Shown in pieces: positions 33,164-41,107 of a stretch of 49,305 nt of DNA. How positions within the stretch are numbered: position 1 is the first letter of the stretch; every line of letters begins with the position of its first letter. Where the stretch lies: the NCBI GenBank assembly GCA_023475345.1, contig JAMCWD010000053.1, positions 1-49,305 on the forward strand, in the 5' to 3' direction. The notes under the pieces were generated by a model. It was not told the origin of the DNA. It saw only the letters and a program-made list of their open reading frames with translations, and ran no database searches. Made by a program: the position numbers and the translations under genes. Source of the stretch: Chloroflexota bacterium (lineage in GTDB: Bacteria > Vulcanimicrobiota > JAMCWD01).

Positions 33164-34741
33164 ATGATGGATATTTTAACCGCCGGTGAAATGAGGGAGT
33201 TAGACCGCCTGACCATCGAGGAACTGGGGCTTCCGGGCGTTGTATTGATGGAAAATGCGGGCAGGGCGGTTTACCGGTTTTTAATGGATCAATATTCCGA
33301 CCTGGCCCTGGAAGGCGCCACCATCATTTGCGGGCCCGGCAGCAACGGCGGGGACGGCTTTGTTGTCGGCAGGCTGTTGATGAATTTAGGTTTCCCGGTC
33401 AGGCTTTTCTTTATAGGCGACCCTTCAAAGGTCAAAGGCGATGCGGCCGTAATGATGAAATTGTTCATCGAGATGGGCGGCGATATGAGCCTTCTCAGTA
33501 CCGATGACGACATTGAGATCCTTACCGAGTCATTACTGAACAACCCGGTAACGATAGATGCAATCTTCGGAACGGGACTCGCCAAGCCTGTAAAGGGTTT
33601 TTATGCAAAAATTATCGAGACTGTAAATTTCTTCTCTCATGTAACTATAGCGGTCGATCTGCCATCAGGCATAGATTCCGACAGGGGTAAGATCCTCGGG
33701 ACCGCGGTAATGGCCGACCACACCGTAACTATGGGCGGCCTGAAAGCCGGGCTTCTGCTTTATCCTGGCGCGGCCAACGCCGGGCAGATCCACATCGCCG
33801 AAATCGGGATCCCGGTGAAGTTTTTCGACAGGGTCGAAAATTCTTTTTATCTTCTCGATGCCGATTCGATACTGGCGCTTCTGCCTTACCGTTCGCCGGA
33901 TGCCCACAAGGGAGAATGCGGCAAGCTGCTTATCCTTGCAGGCTCCCCCGGATATACCGGGGCGGCGGCGCTGTCATCCCTCAGCGCTTTGAGAGCCGGC
34001 GCAGGCCTGGTTTACCTTGCAGTGCCCGGAGATCTCAACCCCATCCTGGAACAGATGGTAACCGAGGTGGTAACCGTCCCCCTGAAAAAAGCCGAAAACT
34101 CACAACTTGCACCTCCGGCGCTGGAGGAAATATCGGGCCTGCTGGAGAAAGTTGATGCTGTAGTTTTCGGTCCCGGTGTGGGCAGGGATGAAGCGGTTGG
34201 AAAATTCCTTCAGGGTCTCCTGAAGACCGTTGACAGACCCCTGGTTATAGACGCCGACGGCCTGTTCCACCTGAAAGGGAAAAAGGCTAAGAAGGCGCCG
34301 TTAATAATTACCCCCCACCTGGGCGAAGCGGCACACCTTCTGGGTATAACAATTGATGAAGTCAAAAAAGACCTGAAGGATGCGGCTTTGAAGCTGGCTG
34401 AAAAATACAACGCCACGGTGGTCTTGAAAGGGGCACACTCCCTGGTGGCAACTGTTGACGGCGAAGTATTTTTAAACCCGACCGGAAATCCCGGGATGGC
34501 AAGCGCCGGGATGGGAGACGTTCTGACCGGTTGTATCGGGGCTCTGGTGGCCCAGGGACTTGAAACTGAGCCGGCTGCGATTTGCGGAGTTTTCCTCCAC
34601 GGGCTTGCCGGCGATATTGCCGCCGACGAGATAGGGAAGCAGGGCATAATAGCAGGCGACGTGGCAAAACGCATCCCGGCGGCTTTTGAAGAACTAGGTG
34701 AAGAAACGGGGCTGTACCGGTTCCCGCAAATAATACTGTAG
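33164..34741 (+). CDS. nnr: Bifunctional NAD(P)H-hydrate epimerase / ADP-dependent NAD(P)H-hydrate dehydratase
   Basis: 525 residues. N-terminal YjeF_N epimerase domain (1-~215) with CGPGSNGGDGFVVGRLL near 55, DAIFGTGL near 128, and VDLPSGIDSDRG near 158. C-terminal ribokinase-like dehydratase domain (~235-525) with KGECGKLLILAGSPGYTGAA near 245, FGPGVGRDE near 335, DADGL near 360, ITPHLGEAAHLLG near 378, and NPGMASAGMGDVLTGCIGAL near 445. It repairs hydrated NADH/NADPH. The ATG-ATG start follows GGGG. Its TAG overlaps the ribosome site of the next gene (TAGGAGGG). Confidence 0.96.
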   Translation: MMDILTAGEMRELDRLTIEELGLPGVVLMENAGRAVYRFLMDQYSDLALEGATIICGPGSNGGDGFVVGRLLMNLGFPVRLFFIGDPSKVKGDAAVMMKLFIEMGGDMSLLSTDDDIEILTESLLNNPVTIDAIFGTGLAKPVKGFYAKIIETVNFFSHVTIAVDLPSGIDSDRGKILGTAVMADHTVTMGGLKAGLLLYPGAANAGQIHIAEIGIPVKFFDRVENSFYLLDADSILALLPYRSPDAHKGECGKLLILAGSPGYTGAAALSSLSALRAGAGLVYLAVPGDLNPILEQMVTEVVTVPLKKAENSQLAPPALEEISGLLEKVDAVVFGPGVGRDEAVGKFLQGLLKTVDRPLVIDADGLFHLKGKKAKKAPLIITPHLGEAAHLLGITIDEVKKDLKDAALKLAEKYNATVVLKGAHSLVATVDGEVFLNPTGNPGMASAGMGDVLTGCIGALVAQGLETEPAAICGVFLHGLAGDIAADEIGKQGIIAGDVAKRIPAAFEELGEETGLYRFPQIIL

Positions 34742-34753
34742 GAGGGTGAAGAG

Positions 34754-35686
34754 ATGGCAAAGGAAACATATTCCAGGAAACGTGTAGGCGCCCCGGCGGT
34801 AGGCCTTGGATTGGGAACCCGGACCCCTATAAGGTTCGGCTCGGCCCTGGAAAAGGCGGTACGCAAAAACATGAAGGATTACCAACTTTTCCAGCAGTTC
34901 ACATCGCCGAATTACCTGCTTTACGTTTATACGAGGCCCATCGGCGAAAGATTTATATGCTTCGTGCTTTTCCAGGGAGCGCGTTTCCAGGGAAAGCTTA
35001 CGTCCGAGATCGGCATTTCCAGGCGTCTGAAATACCCGTACTTTCCTGCAGTCCTTCAGCCCTTTATGGCGGTTGACGGAACACGCGACCGCATAGGCAA
35101 CCTCATGTTCCAGGGCGACGATAAATGGTGGGAATATAACAACCAGCAGGCGCTGGAGGCAATCCTGAACGACCTGACCGGCGAAATGCTGGGAAGGGCT
35201 ATTTATATTCTTATGGATTCGTATGCATCGAAGCTGGATTCCGAGATCAACAGTTGGGAACGCTTTTATACCGATTGGATGGAAGAAGATGAAAAAGCAG
35301 GAGTCAGCCCGCTGGGCAGCAGGTATCCGAACCTGCAGGACGAGGCGGCCGTTACGGAGTTTGTAAAGGCAAGCATGGAGCGCGGGACTTATGACAGGTG
35401 GATGGGGTTGAAAAACAAGCAGAAAATTCTCGATGACCCCAGGAGGCTCCATTGCTTTATTTATATGGTAGGTAAGTTGATGCAGATGGACACTCTCGAC
35501 AGGCTCATATCGGCCGAGCCCAAGGTAACCAATTATAACGACGATGAGATCGTGGTGTTAACCGGAAGGGCGCCGGATTATACATTTTTCAAGGATAATA
35601 AAGATATAGAAGCCCGCAGGAATTTTTACTGTTTCGTAAAATCGGTGGAGATAGTCGAAGCCTTCAACCCTGCGCCTGTTGAATAA
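34754..35686 (+). CDS. Conserved-looking hypothetical protein, soluble
   Basis: 310 residues, with no signal peptide or membrane segment. I do not recognise the family. Visible features: a basic Gly-rich start (MAKETYSRKRVGAPAVGLGL), an alpha-beta middle with LLYVYTRPIGERFICFVLFQ, an aromatic-rich segment (DDKWWEYNNQQALEAIL, INSWERFYTDWMEE), and a final strand-helix around DDEIVVLTGRAPDYTFF. GGAGGG eight bases before ATG and the 12-bp distance to nnr make it co-expressed with acpS-nnr. Nothing shows a catalytic site. Role unknown. Confidence 0.75.
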   Translation: MAKETYSRKRVGAPAVGLGLGTRTPIRFGSALEKAVRKNMKDYQLFQQFTSPNYLLYVYTRPIGERFICFVLFQGARFQGKLTSEIGISRRLKYPYFPAVLQPFMAVDGTRDRIGNLMFQGDDKWWEYNNQQALEAILNDLTGEMLGRAIYILMDSYASKLDSEINSWERFYTDWMEEDEKAGVSPLGSRYPNLQDEAAVTEFVKASMERGTYDRWMGLKNKQKILDDPRRLHCFIYMVGKLMQMDTLDRLISAEPKVTNYNDDEIVVLTGRAPDYTFFKDNKDIEARRNFYCFVKSVEIVEAFNPAPVE

Positions 35687-35707
35687 TTCGAAGCAATAAT
35701 CATAGCC

Positions 35708-35733
35708 GTTCAGCCCCCTTAAAGGGGCTGAAC
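35708..35733 (+). promoter_or_regulatory. Strong hairpin just before a ribosome site
   Basis: GTTCAGCCCC (35708-35717) pairs perfectly with GGGGCTGAAC (35724-35733) around a 6-base loop. There is no T-run, so it is not a standard terminator. The ribosome site GGAGG begins five bases later, so the hairpin may protect or define the 5' end of the downstream message. Confidence 0.5.
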
Positions 35734-35752
35734 TATTCGGAGGTAAAAAAAC

Positions 35753-36493
35753 ATGCCGCTGATAGGGATCACAAGCGGAGAGGGATCTTTAAAGCCCGTA
35801 GAAGGCAACCCCCCTAAAATAGAAGCATATAAGGAAGCTATAAAAGATGCAGGGGGAGATACTTTTATTTTTCATCCTTCCATTGATAAAAAAGAAATGG
35901 AAGATGCCAGGAGAAAAGTAAGCGGCCTCCTGTTTATAGGCGGGGACGACGTTGACCCTTCTTTTTTCAACGAGCCGCCCCACGAAAACCTGGGGGCTGT
36001 CGATAAAGAACTGGATGTTATGGAGATTGAGCTTGCCAGGTGGGCATGGGAAAAAAATATGCCGATCCTCGGTATCTGCCGGGGGATACAGGTGGTCAAT
36101 ATAGCACTCGGAGGGGATGTCTATCAGGACCTCGCCAGCGAACTTTCCGACCTCCCGGGACTGATCTACCACCAGCAAAAAAAACGCAGGCATGAGCCTG
36201 TCCACGAAATATTTACAAGGCCGGGGTCAATGCTTTCCAGGCTGTTCGGGCACAGCATCGACGTGAATTCAACTCATCACCAGGCGGTGAGGAAGGTGGC
36301 GCCTGGTCTCTTAAAGTCCGCATGGTCGAAAGACGAGGTAACGGAAGGGCTGGAAGCTCCTGAAAAATTATTCGTTATACTTGTCCAGTTTCATCCCGAA
36401 CTGTTGTATAGAAATTATCCTGTTTTCTTTCCGTTGTTTAAGAATTTTATCCAGAAAGCCGGCTATTACGAAGGCAAGAAAGGGAGCAATTGA
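35753..36493 (+). CDS. Class I glutamine amidotransferase-like hydrolase (gamma-glutamyl-GABA hydrolase/PuuD-like)
   Basis: 246 residues, peptidase C26 family size. The nucleophile cysteine is in PILGICRGIQVVN near residue 110; the His-Glu of the triad is in VQFHPE near residue 223. GGDDVDPSFF near residue 63 and VNSTHHQAV near 175 are the family's substrate-site motifs. It probably cleaves a gamma-glutamyl amide in the cytoplasm; the exact substrate is not certain, so no symbol is given. ATG 35753 has GAGG upstream. Its TGA overlaps the ATG of the following M20 hydrolase gene (TGATG), suggesting the two act on successive or related amide substrates. Confidence 0.88.
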   Translation: MPLIGITSGEGSLKPVEGNPPKIEAYKEAIKDAGGDTFIFHPSIDKKEMEDARRKVSGLLFIGGDDVDPSFFNEPPHENLGAVDKELDVMEIELARWAWEKNMPILGICRGIQVVNIALGGDVYQDLASELSDLPGLIYHQQKKRRHEPVHEIFTRPGSMLSRLFGHSIDVNSTHHQAVRKVAPGLLKSAWSKDEVTEGLEAPEKLFVILVQFHPELLYRNYPVFFPLFKNFIQKAGYYEGKKGSN

Positions 36494-37680
36494 TGCCCGG
36501 TTCGGAAATTTTAAAACAAGCGCATGACATACATGACTGGGTAAAAGATATCCGGAGAAAGATCCATGAAGCCCCGGAGTTGAGCGGCCAGGAGAAAAAT
36601 ACTGCGGCGCTGGTCGCCGAAAAATTAAAAGAGCTCGGCATAGAATACAGGGAAAACGTCGGCGGGTACGGGGTAGTCGGACTGCTTGCCGGAAAGGCCG
36701 GGGGCCGTTGTATTGCCCTGCGGGCCGACATGGACGCGCTGAGCATCTCTGAACAAACCGGCCTCCCTTATGCTTCGAAAATTCCGGGAGTCATGCACGC
36801 ATGCGGCCATGACGCTCATACCGCCATGCTGCTGGGCGCAGCAAGGATCCTTTCAATGCACAAGGACAAATTCGGAGGATCCGTCAAATTCATTTTCCAG
36901 CCGTCGGAAGAAACCCACCCCGGCGGAGCCGTCGCCATGATCAAAGACGGTGTAATGGAAAACCCTAAGCCTGATGCGGTATTCGCAATCCACGTTTTCC
37001 AGGATATCGATTGCGGCAGGGTATCCGTCGGGACAGGTCCCATACTGGCGGCGGACGATTCCTTTACTATAACGCTGACCGGACCGGGAGGCCATGCCTC
37101 CGCCCCGCATGAAACCGTTGACCTCATAACCCTGTCCGCACACCTCATCCTGCTGCTCCAATCCATAGCCTCTAGGGAAAGCGACCCCGTAAAGCCCGTT
37201 GTCATCACGATAGGAAAAATTACAGGCGGAGAGAGAAGGAATGTGATAGCAAGCAGGGTGGTCATGGACGGGACGCTGAGGACACTGGACGAAGACCTGC
37301 GGGAACATGTCATTAAAAGAATAAAAACGCTGACGGAGGAATTATGCGCCACCTGGGGCGCAGGGGCGGAAGTCGTCTTCTTTGAAGGTTATCCTGTAAC
37401 TGTCAACGATCCCGCGTTTACAGAGACGGTTATGATATCGCTTGAGAATTTGCTCGGCAGGGATGCCGTGCTCAGGACGCTCAGGCCGAAAATGGCGGCT
37501 GAAGATTTTTCGTATTTTGCAAAGTATGCTCCCTCAACCATGATAAGGCTGGGCACAAGAAACGAAGAGGCCGGTTGTACCGGGCCGCTTCACAGCCCGT
37601 TTTTCAATCTTGATGAAAATTGTCTCTATTACGGGGCGGCTATTCATGCTAAAATTGTGCTGGATTTTTTGTCGTCCTGA
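36493..37680 (+). CDS. M20-family metal-dependent amidohydrolase (hippurate/IAA-amide hydrolase type)
   Basis: 395 residues from ATG 36493, which overlaps the previous stop codon (TGATG) and has GGGAG seven bases upstream. Metal-binding motifs of the M20D group are intact: MHACGHDAHTAMLLGAA near residue 100, FQPSEETHPGGA near 137, IHVFQD near 165, and the late AAEDFSYFAKYAPSTM near 335. These enzymes hydrolyse N-acyl amino acids or related amides in the cytoplasm. Coupling to the amidotransferase-like hydrolase suggests a small amide-degrading unit. Substrate not assignable from sequence. Confidence 0.92.
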   Translation: MPGSEILKQAHDIHDWVKDIRRKIHEAPELSGQEKNTAALVAEKLKELGIEYRENVGGYGVVGLLAGKAGGRCIALRADMDALSISEQTGLPYASKIPGVMHACGHDAHTAMLLGAARILSMHKDKFGGSVKFIFQPSEETHPGGAVAMIKDGVMENPKPDAVFAIHVFQDIDCGRVSVGTGPILAADDSFTITLTGPGGHASAPHETVDLITLSAHLILLLQSIASRESDPVKPVVITIGKITGGERRNVIASRVVMDGTLRTLDEDLREHVIKRIKTLTEELCATWGAGAEVVFFEGYPVTVNDPAFTETVMISLENLLGRDAVLRTLRPKMAAEDFSYFAKYAPSTMIRLGTRNEEAGCTGPLHSPFFNLDENCLYYGAAIHAKIVLDFLSS

Positions 37681-37692
37681 AAGGGGTATGAA

Positions 37693-38163
37693 ATGCCAAA
37701 AGAACGCCAGAAGATATATATGATTGCAATTAACGACGCGCCTGTTTCCAGGCTTGCGCTTGAGACCGGGATAAAGCTTGCAAAACTGGACAGGGCGAAA
37801 TTATATATAGTGTATGCTTTCGAAGTCCCGCGTGCGCTCCCGCTCGATGCGGAAATTTCCGAGGAGATTGAAAAAGGGGATAAGATCCTGGAGGAAGGGA
37901 TGACGATGGCCGACGAGGCCAGTGTTGAAGCCGTTACCAATTTCGTCCAGGCAAGAAGCGCAGGGAGCGGCCTGCTCGATGAAGCCGCAGACCTGGACGT
38001 TGACTTGATTATTGTCGGCATGAGCACAAGGCACCGCTTCGGTGATATCTTCTTCGGCTCGACCGTAACTTATATTTTAAGAGAAGCGCCGTGCCGGGTA
38101 ATGGTCGTCAGGGATTGTAAGACCAGCAAGACCCCTCGCGTACACTCGGATACCGAAATCTGA
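37693..38163 (+). CDS. Universal stress protein (UspA) family, single domain
   Basis: 156 residues, the normal size. It has the Usp alternating alpha-beta pattern: MIAINDAPVSRLALETGIKL, LYIVYAFEVP, DVDLIIVGMS and AVCRVMVV-like final strand (APCRVMVVR). The nucleotide loop aligns with G-x-x-G-x-x-G...GS, but here reads GMSTRHRFGDIFFGS, so two of the loop glycines are replaced; it may not bind ATP. GAAAGGGG lies before ATG. It is the last gene of the plus-strand cluster that begins at acpS. No terminator was found after it. Confidence 0.88.
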   Translation: MPKERQKIYMIAINDAPVSRLALETGIKLAKLDRAKLYIVYAFEVPRALPLDAEISEEIEKGDKILEEGMTMADEASVEAVTNFVQARSAGSGLLDEAADLDVDLIIVGMSTRHRFGDIFFGSTVTYILREAPCRVMVVRDCKTSKTPRVHSDTEI

Positions 38164-38227
38164 AAAACAATCCGGTACAACAGAGAGACAAAGGAAAATC
38201 GGATCGGCGAATATGAAAAAAGTGTCT

Positions 38228-38292
38228 GCTTGACAACCCCCGAACCCCGACTCGGCTGAGCTCGTCGCGGGCCTTAACAAAGGGGGAATCAG
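38228..38292 (-). repeat. Degenerate GC-rich intergenic repeat
   Basis: In the 285-bp gap between the UspA-like and receiver-PAS genes, the minus strand carries GATTCCCCCTTTGTTAAGG followed by a GC-rich stretch with a GAGCTC core. The first part resembles the AATTCCCCC-TTT block of the two-hairpin repeats at 24.0 and 41.0 kb, but the paired stems are not kept. The rest of the gap is AT-rich with nothing recognised. Confidence 0.35.
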
Positions 38293-38448
38293 ATACTGTA
38301 TGAATACTGCTTAGATATTGCCTTGATACCGTTTGGATGATGCTCGTCTTTTTTCAGAATTGGCTTTTGTACCTGTTCTGATATATGAAATTTATTTTTG
38401 TTTTCAGCATTCGAAATTTGATATTACAACGAAATTTTATAGTCGTGA

Positions 38449-39159
38449 CTACAACGTAATGACGAAACCGGATCTTTTATCCGGCAGTTTGATCGGGAAA
38501 GCGGAGTAATTAACTTCAACTTCCTTGCCTTCGATATTTATTATTTTCCGGGTTCCGAGATCTCCCTTGCTTCCTCCAGATTCATCGGGCGCGAGGTTTC
38601 TGAAAGTAACTATTTCGGAAGGCGTCTTGCCCAGTATTTCAGCGGAGGTCCTGCCGGAGAGCTTCTGTGCGGCCTTGTTGAAATATATAATCTTGCCCAT
38701 GTCGTCAAGAGCCAGCACGGCATGAGGGATAGTCTCGAGGATGGTATTTTTCAGTTTATGATTTTTTTGTTCTGCCCGGAGCCTGGAGTTGTCGCGCATG
38801 GCGGCCCGTGCGCGGGAAAGAAGTTCCTGGGGGCGGAAAGGCTTTGTCAGGTAATCGCTTGCTCCCAGGTCCATGCCTTCGACTATATCCGAAACATCGG
38901 AGCGGACAGAGAGAAAAACCACCGGTATATCCGTTGTACGGGGATCTTTTTTAAGCAGCCTGCAGACCTCGTAGCCGCTCATCTGGGGCATCATTATATC
39001 GACAATTATAAGATCCGGCTGATGATCGACGGCTTCCCGGAGCGCTTCTTCCCCGGAATAGCATGGTATGCCTTCCCACTCCTCGGTTTCAAGCCATCCC
39101 ATTATCAGCGATACTATATGAGGCTCGTCATCGCAGACAAGAACACGGGCATTATTCAT
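38449..39159 (-). CDS. Response-regulator receiver domain joined to a PAS domain, no output domain
   Basis: 236 residues. Receiver domain 1-~120: acidic pocket CDDE near residue 10, phosphorylatable Asp in IIVDIMMPQMSG near 55, Thr/Ser switch FLSVRS near 83, and Lys in LTKPF near 105. A short coiled linker (~120-140) leads to a PAS domain (~140-236) with VLALDDMGKIIYFNKAAQKL. The frame ends at FVITL-stop, exactly where such proteins usually continue into RDITE and a kinase. The sequence beyond the stop shows no kinase-like continuation that I can see. GGAGG precedes ATG 39159. It may work as an intermediate signalling adaptor, or be a truncated kinase. Confidence 0.88.
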   Translation of the reverse strand: MNNARVLVCDDEPHIVSLIMGWLETEEWEGIPCYSGEEALREAVDHQPDLIIVDIMMPQMSGYEVCRLLKKDPRTTDIPVVFLSVRSDVSDIVEGMDLGASDYLTKPFRPQELLSRARAAMRDNSRLRAEQKNHKLKNTILETIPHAVLALDDMGKIIYFNKAAQKLSGRTSAEILGKTPSEIVTFRNLAPDESGGSKGDLGTRKIINIEGKEVEVNYSAFPIKLPDKRSGFVITL

Positions 39160-39314
39160 AGACGCCTCCGGAACGAACAGTTTGTTAACCGTGTTGTGTT
39201 TTCTTCAAACATAAGGAAAAATCCTTTTGCCGGATAACCGGCCCCCGTGCGGTTATATACTGGAAGGGGAATGACGGATCGGATCAGCGCCTCGATGCGT
39301 CAACGAGAAAACAG

Positions 39315-39342
39315 GAACTGCGGAATTTATTCCGCTGCTCAT
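39315..39342. repeat. Dispersed intergenic palindrome (REP-like), copy 2
   Basis: These 28 bases are the exact reverse complement of 2593-2620. The inner GCGGAA/TTCCGC hairpin is the same. It lies in the 320-bp gap between the receiver-PAS gene and the pseudopilin-like gene, a divergent spacer, so it is not a terminator here. Confidence 0.75.
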
Positions 39343-39432
39343 ACCCGATGAATTGTACGGATCTTTAAAAAGGACGATAAAACGGATAAATCGACAGCCT
39401 CACTGGCATGAAAAAAATTATCGAGCAGTGTC

Positions 39433-39460
39433 TTGTTATGCATCAATCGGGGAATAATAT
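39433..39460 (+). promoter_or_regulatory. Candidate promoter of the pseudopilin-like gene
   Basis: -35 TTGTTA (39433-39438), 16-bp spacer, -10 TAATAT (39455-39460), 20 bp before the start codon and followed by GAGG (39468-39471) as ribosome site. The match is moderate. Confidence 0.45.
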
Positions 39461-39480
39461 TGGTGTGAGGTAAGATTAAA

Positions 39481-40695
39481 ATGTGGGGTATTATTTCATT
39501 GATTTTATTTGTATTAATTATGCTGGTGGGAATTGCCTCGGTTTTCTGGCTTTTAAATGCCATTGCTAGATATTATTTCACCGAAGAAAAGCTTGATTAT
39601 AAATGGTGGCAGGTAATTTTAGCGCTAATCGCCGTACTGGCAATGATATTTGTTTTTCGAGTCTCAACGATGCGCTGTAGTAATCCAGGCCCACTTACCG
39701 CCTGCTCAGCTAATCTCAGGAACACAGGCACGGCGCTTGAGATGTATTCGACTGACAACATCGGCCGATATCCTGTATCGCTGGACAAGATTGTTCCCGG
39801 TTATTTTACATACCCATACCTTCCCCAGTGTCCCATTTCTGATCGAATGAATTACGGATATATAGCTTCCATCAGGCCCGATGCCTACACTGTTTTTTGT
39901 GCCGGCAGAAATCATGATGAAGTCGGGCTTGCCCCGAATCTGCCTGCATATAGCTCGACTAAAGGGAGTTTAAGCGATAAAGAAGATGCCATAAGATCCC
40001 ATTTTAAACCCGCAGTGTATATCGGGATATGGATCGTTCTTAATAACATCTTTTTGTACTTTTTTATTTTCGCCGCGCCTTTATTGCTTGCCGTCTGCCT
40101 TGCCTTTTACAAAACTCGCAGGAACAAGAAATTCCTGTTCCTGCTGGCGGCATGGATGATCCTCGCATCTGTAATGATATGGCTCAGGCCGAACATCAAG
40201 GTGCCTGAGCCGGATGTTTTCATTACCTTAAACCCCGAGACTATTAAGCTGCTCGATAAAATACGCGATAAAATAAAAGCGCCATATTTAATCGGAAAGT
40301 TTCCTTCTTCCATAACGCCTGGAAAAGAATTCAAAAATTTCAAATACAAATATTTCGATAAATCCAATAAGTTTCTGCTGGAGTATAATTCAGAGCTTTT
40401 TACTGGCACGTTATATAAAAATGCGCCGATTTTCACCTCTTACGAATTCACCGGTGCGCCTCCCGGATATATAGACAAGGTGTTTGAATCCGCCGTTAAA
40501 AATGGGGGGAACCCTGAAGAGATATTGATTAAATGCAATTACCCCGCCATTATAAAAAGCCAATTTTATACCAGGGCCGCAGAACGGGATGCCGTAAGCA
40601 AATTGATCTGGTGGGATCTCCCCATCCTTCTATCATTAATCTTTATGATTTTCCTGGGCAGAGATTTGTACCATGCCTGTAAAGAGAAAAGATGA
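39481..40695 (+). CDS. Polytopic membrane protein carrying a pseudopilin-like globular domain
   Basis: 404 residues. Two helices near 5-30 and 40-60; then a domain at ~72-160 with C-SANLRNTGTALEMYSTDN, RYPVSLDKIVPGYF, a CP turn, and YTVFCAGRNH. This pattern (N-L-x-x-x-x-x-A-L-E-M-Y-x-x-D-N-x-x-R-Y-P) is the one seen after the N-terminal helix of GspG-like/type IV pilin-like proteins, but here the prepilin helix and its processing site are missing. Two more helices follow near 178-205 and 218-238, then a ~130-residue soluble part, and a last helix near 380-397. No further family recognised. The domain may have been borrowed as a binding module outside the membrane. Confidence 0.75.
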   Translation: MWGIISLILFVLIMLVGIASVFWLLNAIARYYFTEEKLDYKWWQVILALIAVLAMIFVFRVSTMRCSNPGPLTACSANLRNTGTALEMYSTDNIGRYPVSLDKIVPGYFTYPYLPQCPISDRMNYGYIASIRPDAYTVFCAGRNHDEVGLAPNLPAYSSTKGSLSDKEDAIRSHFKPAVYIGIWIVLNNIFLYFFIFAAPLLLAVCLAFYKTRRNKKFLFLLAAWMILASVMIWLRPNIKVPEPDVFITLNPETIKLLDKIRDKIKAPYLIGKFPSSITPGKEFKNFKYKYFDKSNKFLLEYNSELFTGTLYKNAPIFTSYEFTGAPPGYIDKVFESAVKNGGNPEEILIKCNYPAIIKSQFYTRAAERDAVSKLIWWDLPILLSLIFMIFLGRDLYHACKEKR

Positions 40696-40767
40696 GATGC
40701 CGATCAATATTGTCCGATAAAAAATGACTTTTCGCTCCCTGTCGCATTTGATTTATCGCAGGTCGTG

Positions 40768-40824
40768 AGCTTCAGCCTGAAGTTCATACTCCCTGCACTG
40801 GATTCCCGCTTTCGCGGGAATGAC
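40768..40824 (+). repeat. Intergenic repeat modules: CTTCAGCC block and TTCCCGC hairpin
   Basis: AGCTTCAGCCTGAA (40768-40781) is followed by a perfect hairpin TTCCCGC/GCGGGAA (40803-40809 with 40814-40820) and TGAC. This hairpin-plus-TGAC module is a common kind of dispersed intergenic repeat in bacteria. A second AGCTTCAGCC lies at 40903-40912. On the minus strand the module reads as the peptide SFPRKRESS, which produces false small genes. Confidence 0.7.
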
Positions 40825-40948
40825 GATTTGTTTGTTTTCCTAATTCTATTCGGATATGACGCCGTGTCAGTTTTCTCTTTTATATTGCGGTGCAGAATCG
40901 TAAGCTTCAGCCCCAAACCCGCATGACAGTAAAACAAAATCCCTCTTG

Positions 40949-41023
40949 AACTTCAGCCTCAAACACAGACGATACCAAAACAATTCCCCCTTTATGAAGG
41001 GGGTGGCCCGCAGGGCCGGGGAT
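40949..41023 (+). repeat. Intergenic two-hairpin repeat, copy 2
   Basis: AACTTCAGCCTCAA (40949-40962), about 19 bases, then AATTCCCCC leading into CCCCCTT/AAGGGGG (40986-40992 with 40997-41003) and GGCCC/GGGCC (41005-41009 with 41013-41017), ending GGGGATG. Block order and spacing match 24021-24094, while the stems differ at paired positions. It lies just beyond the end of hslU in a 412-bp gap that otherwise holds only related modules. Confidence 0.7.
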
Positions 41024-41107
41024 GTCGCTTCACCGCTTTGTTTCGTATAACAGCCGTAACGGGGGGATATCGAGCAGGCACAATTCCCCTTATTGGTAAT
41101 CTCTTGC

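Noticed and set aside
40704..40937. A 77-codon minus-strand frame containing SFPRKRESS
   Set aside because: This peptide is the usual false translation of the TTCCCGC...GCGGGAATGAC intergenic repeat.
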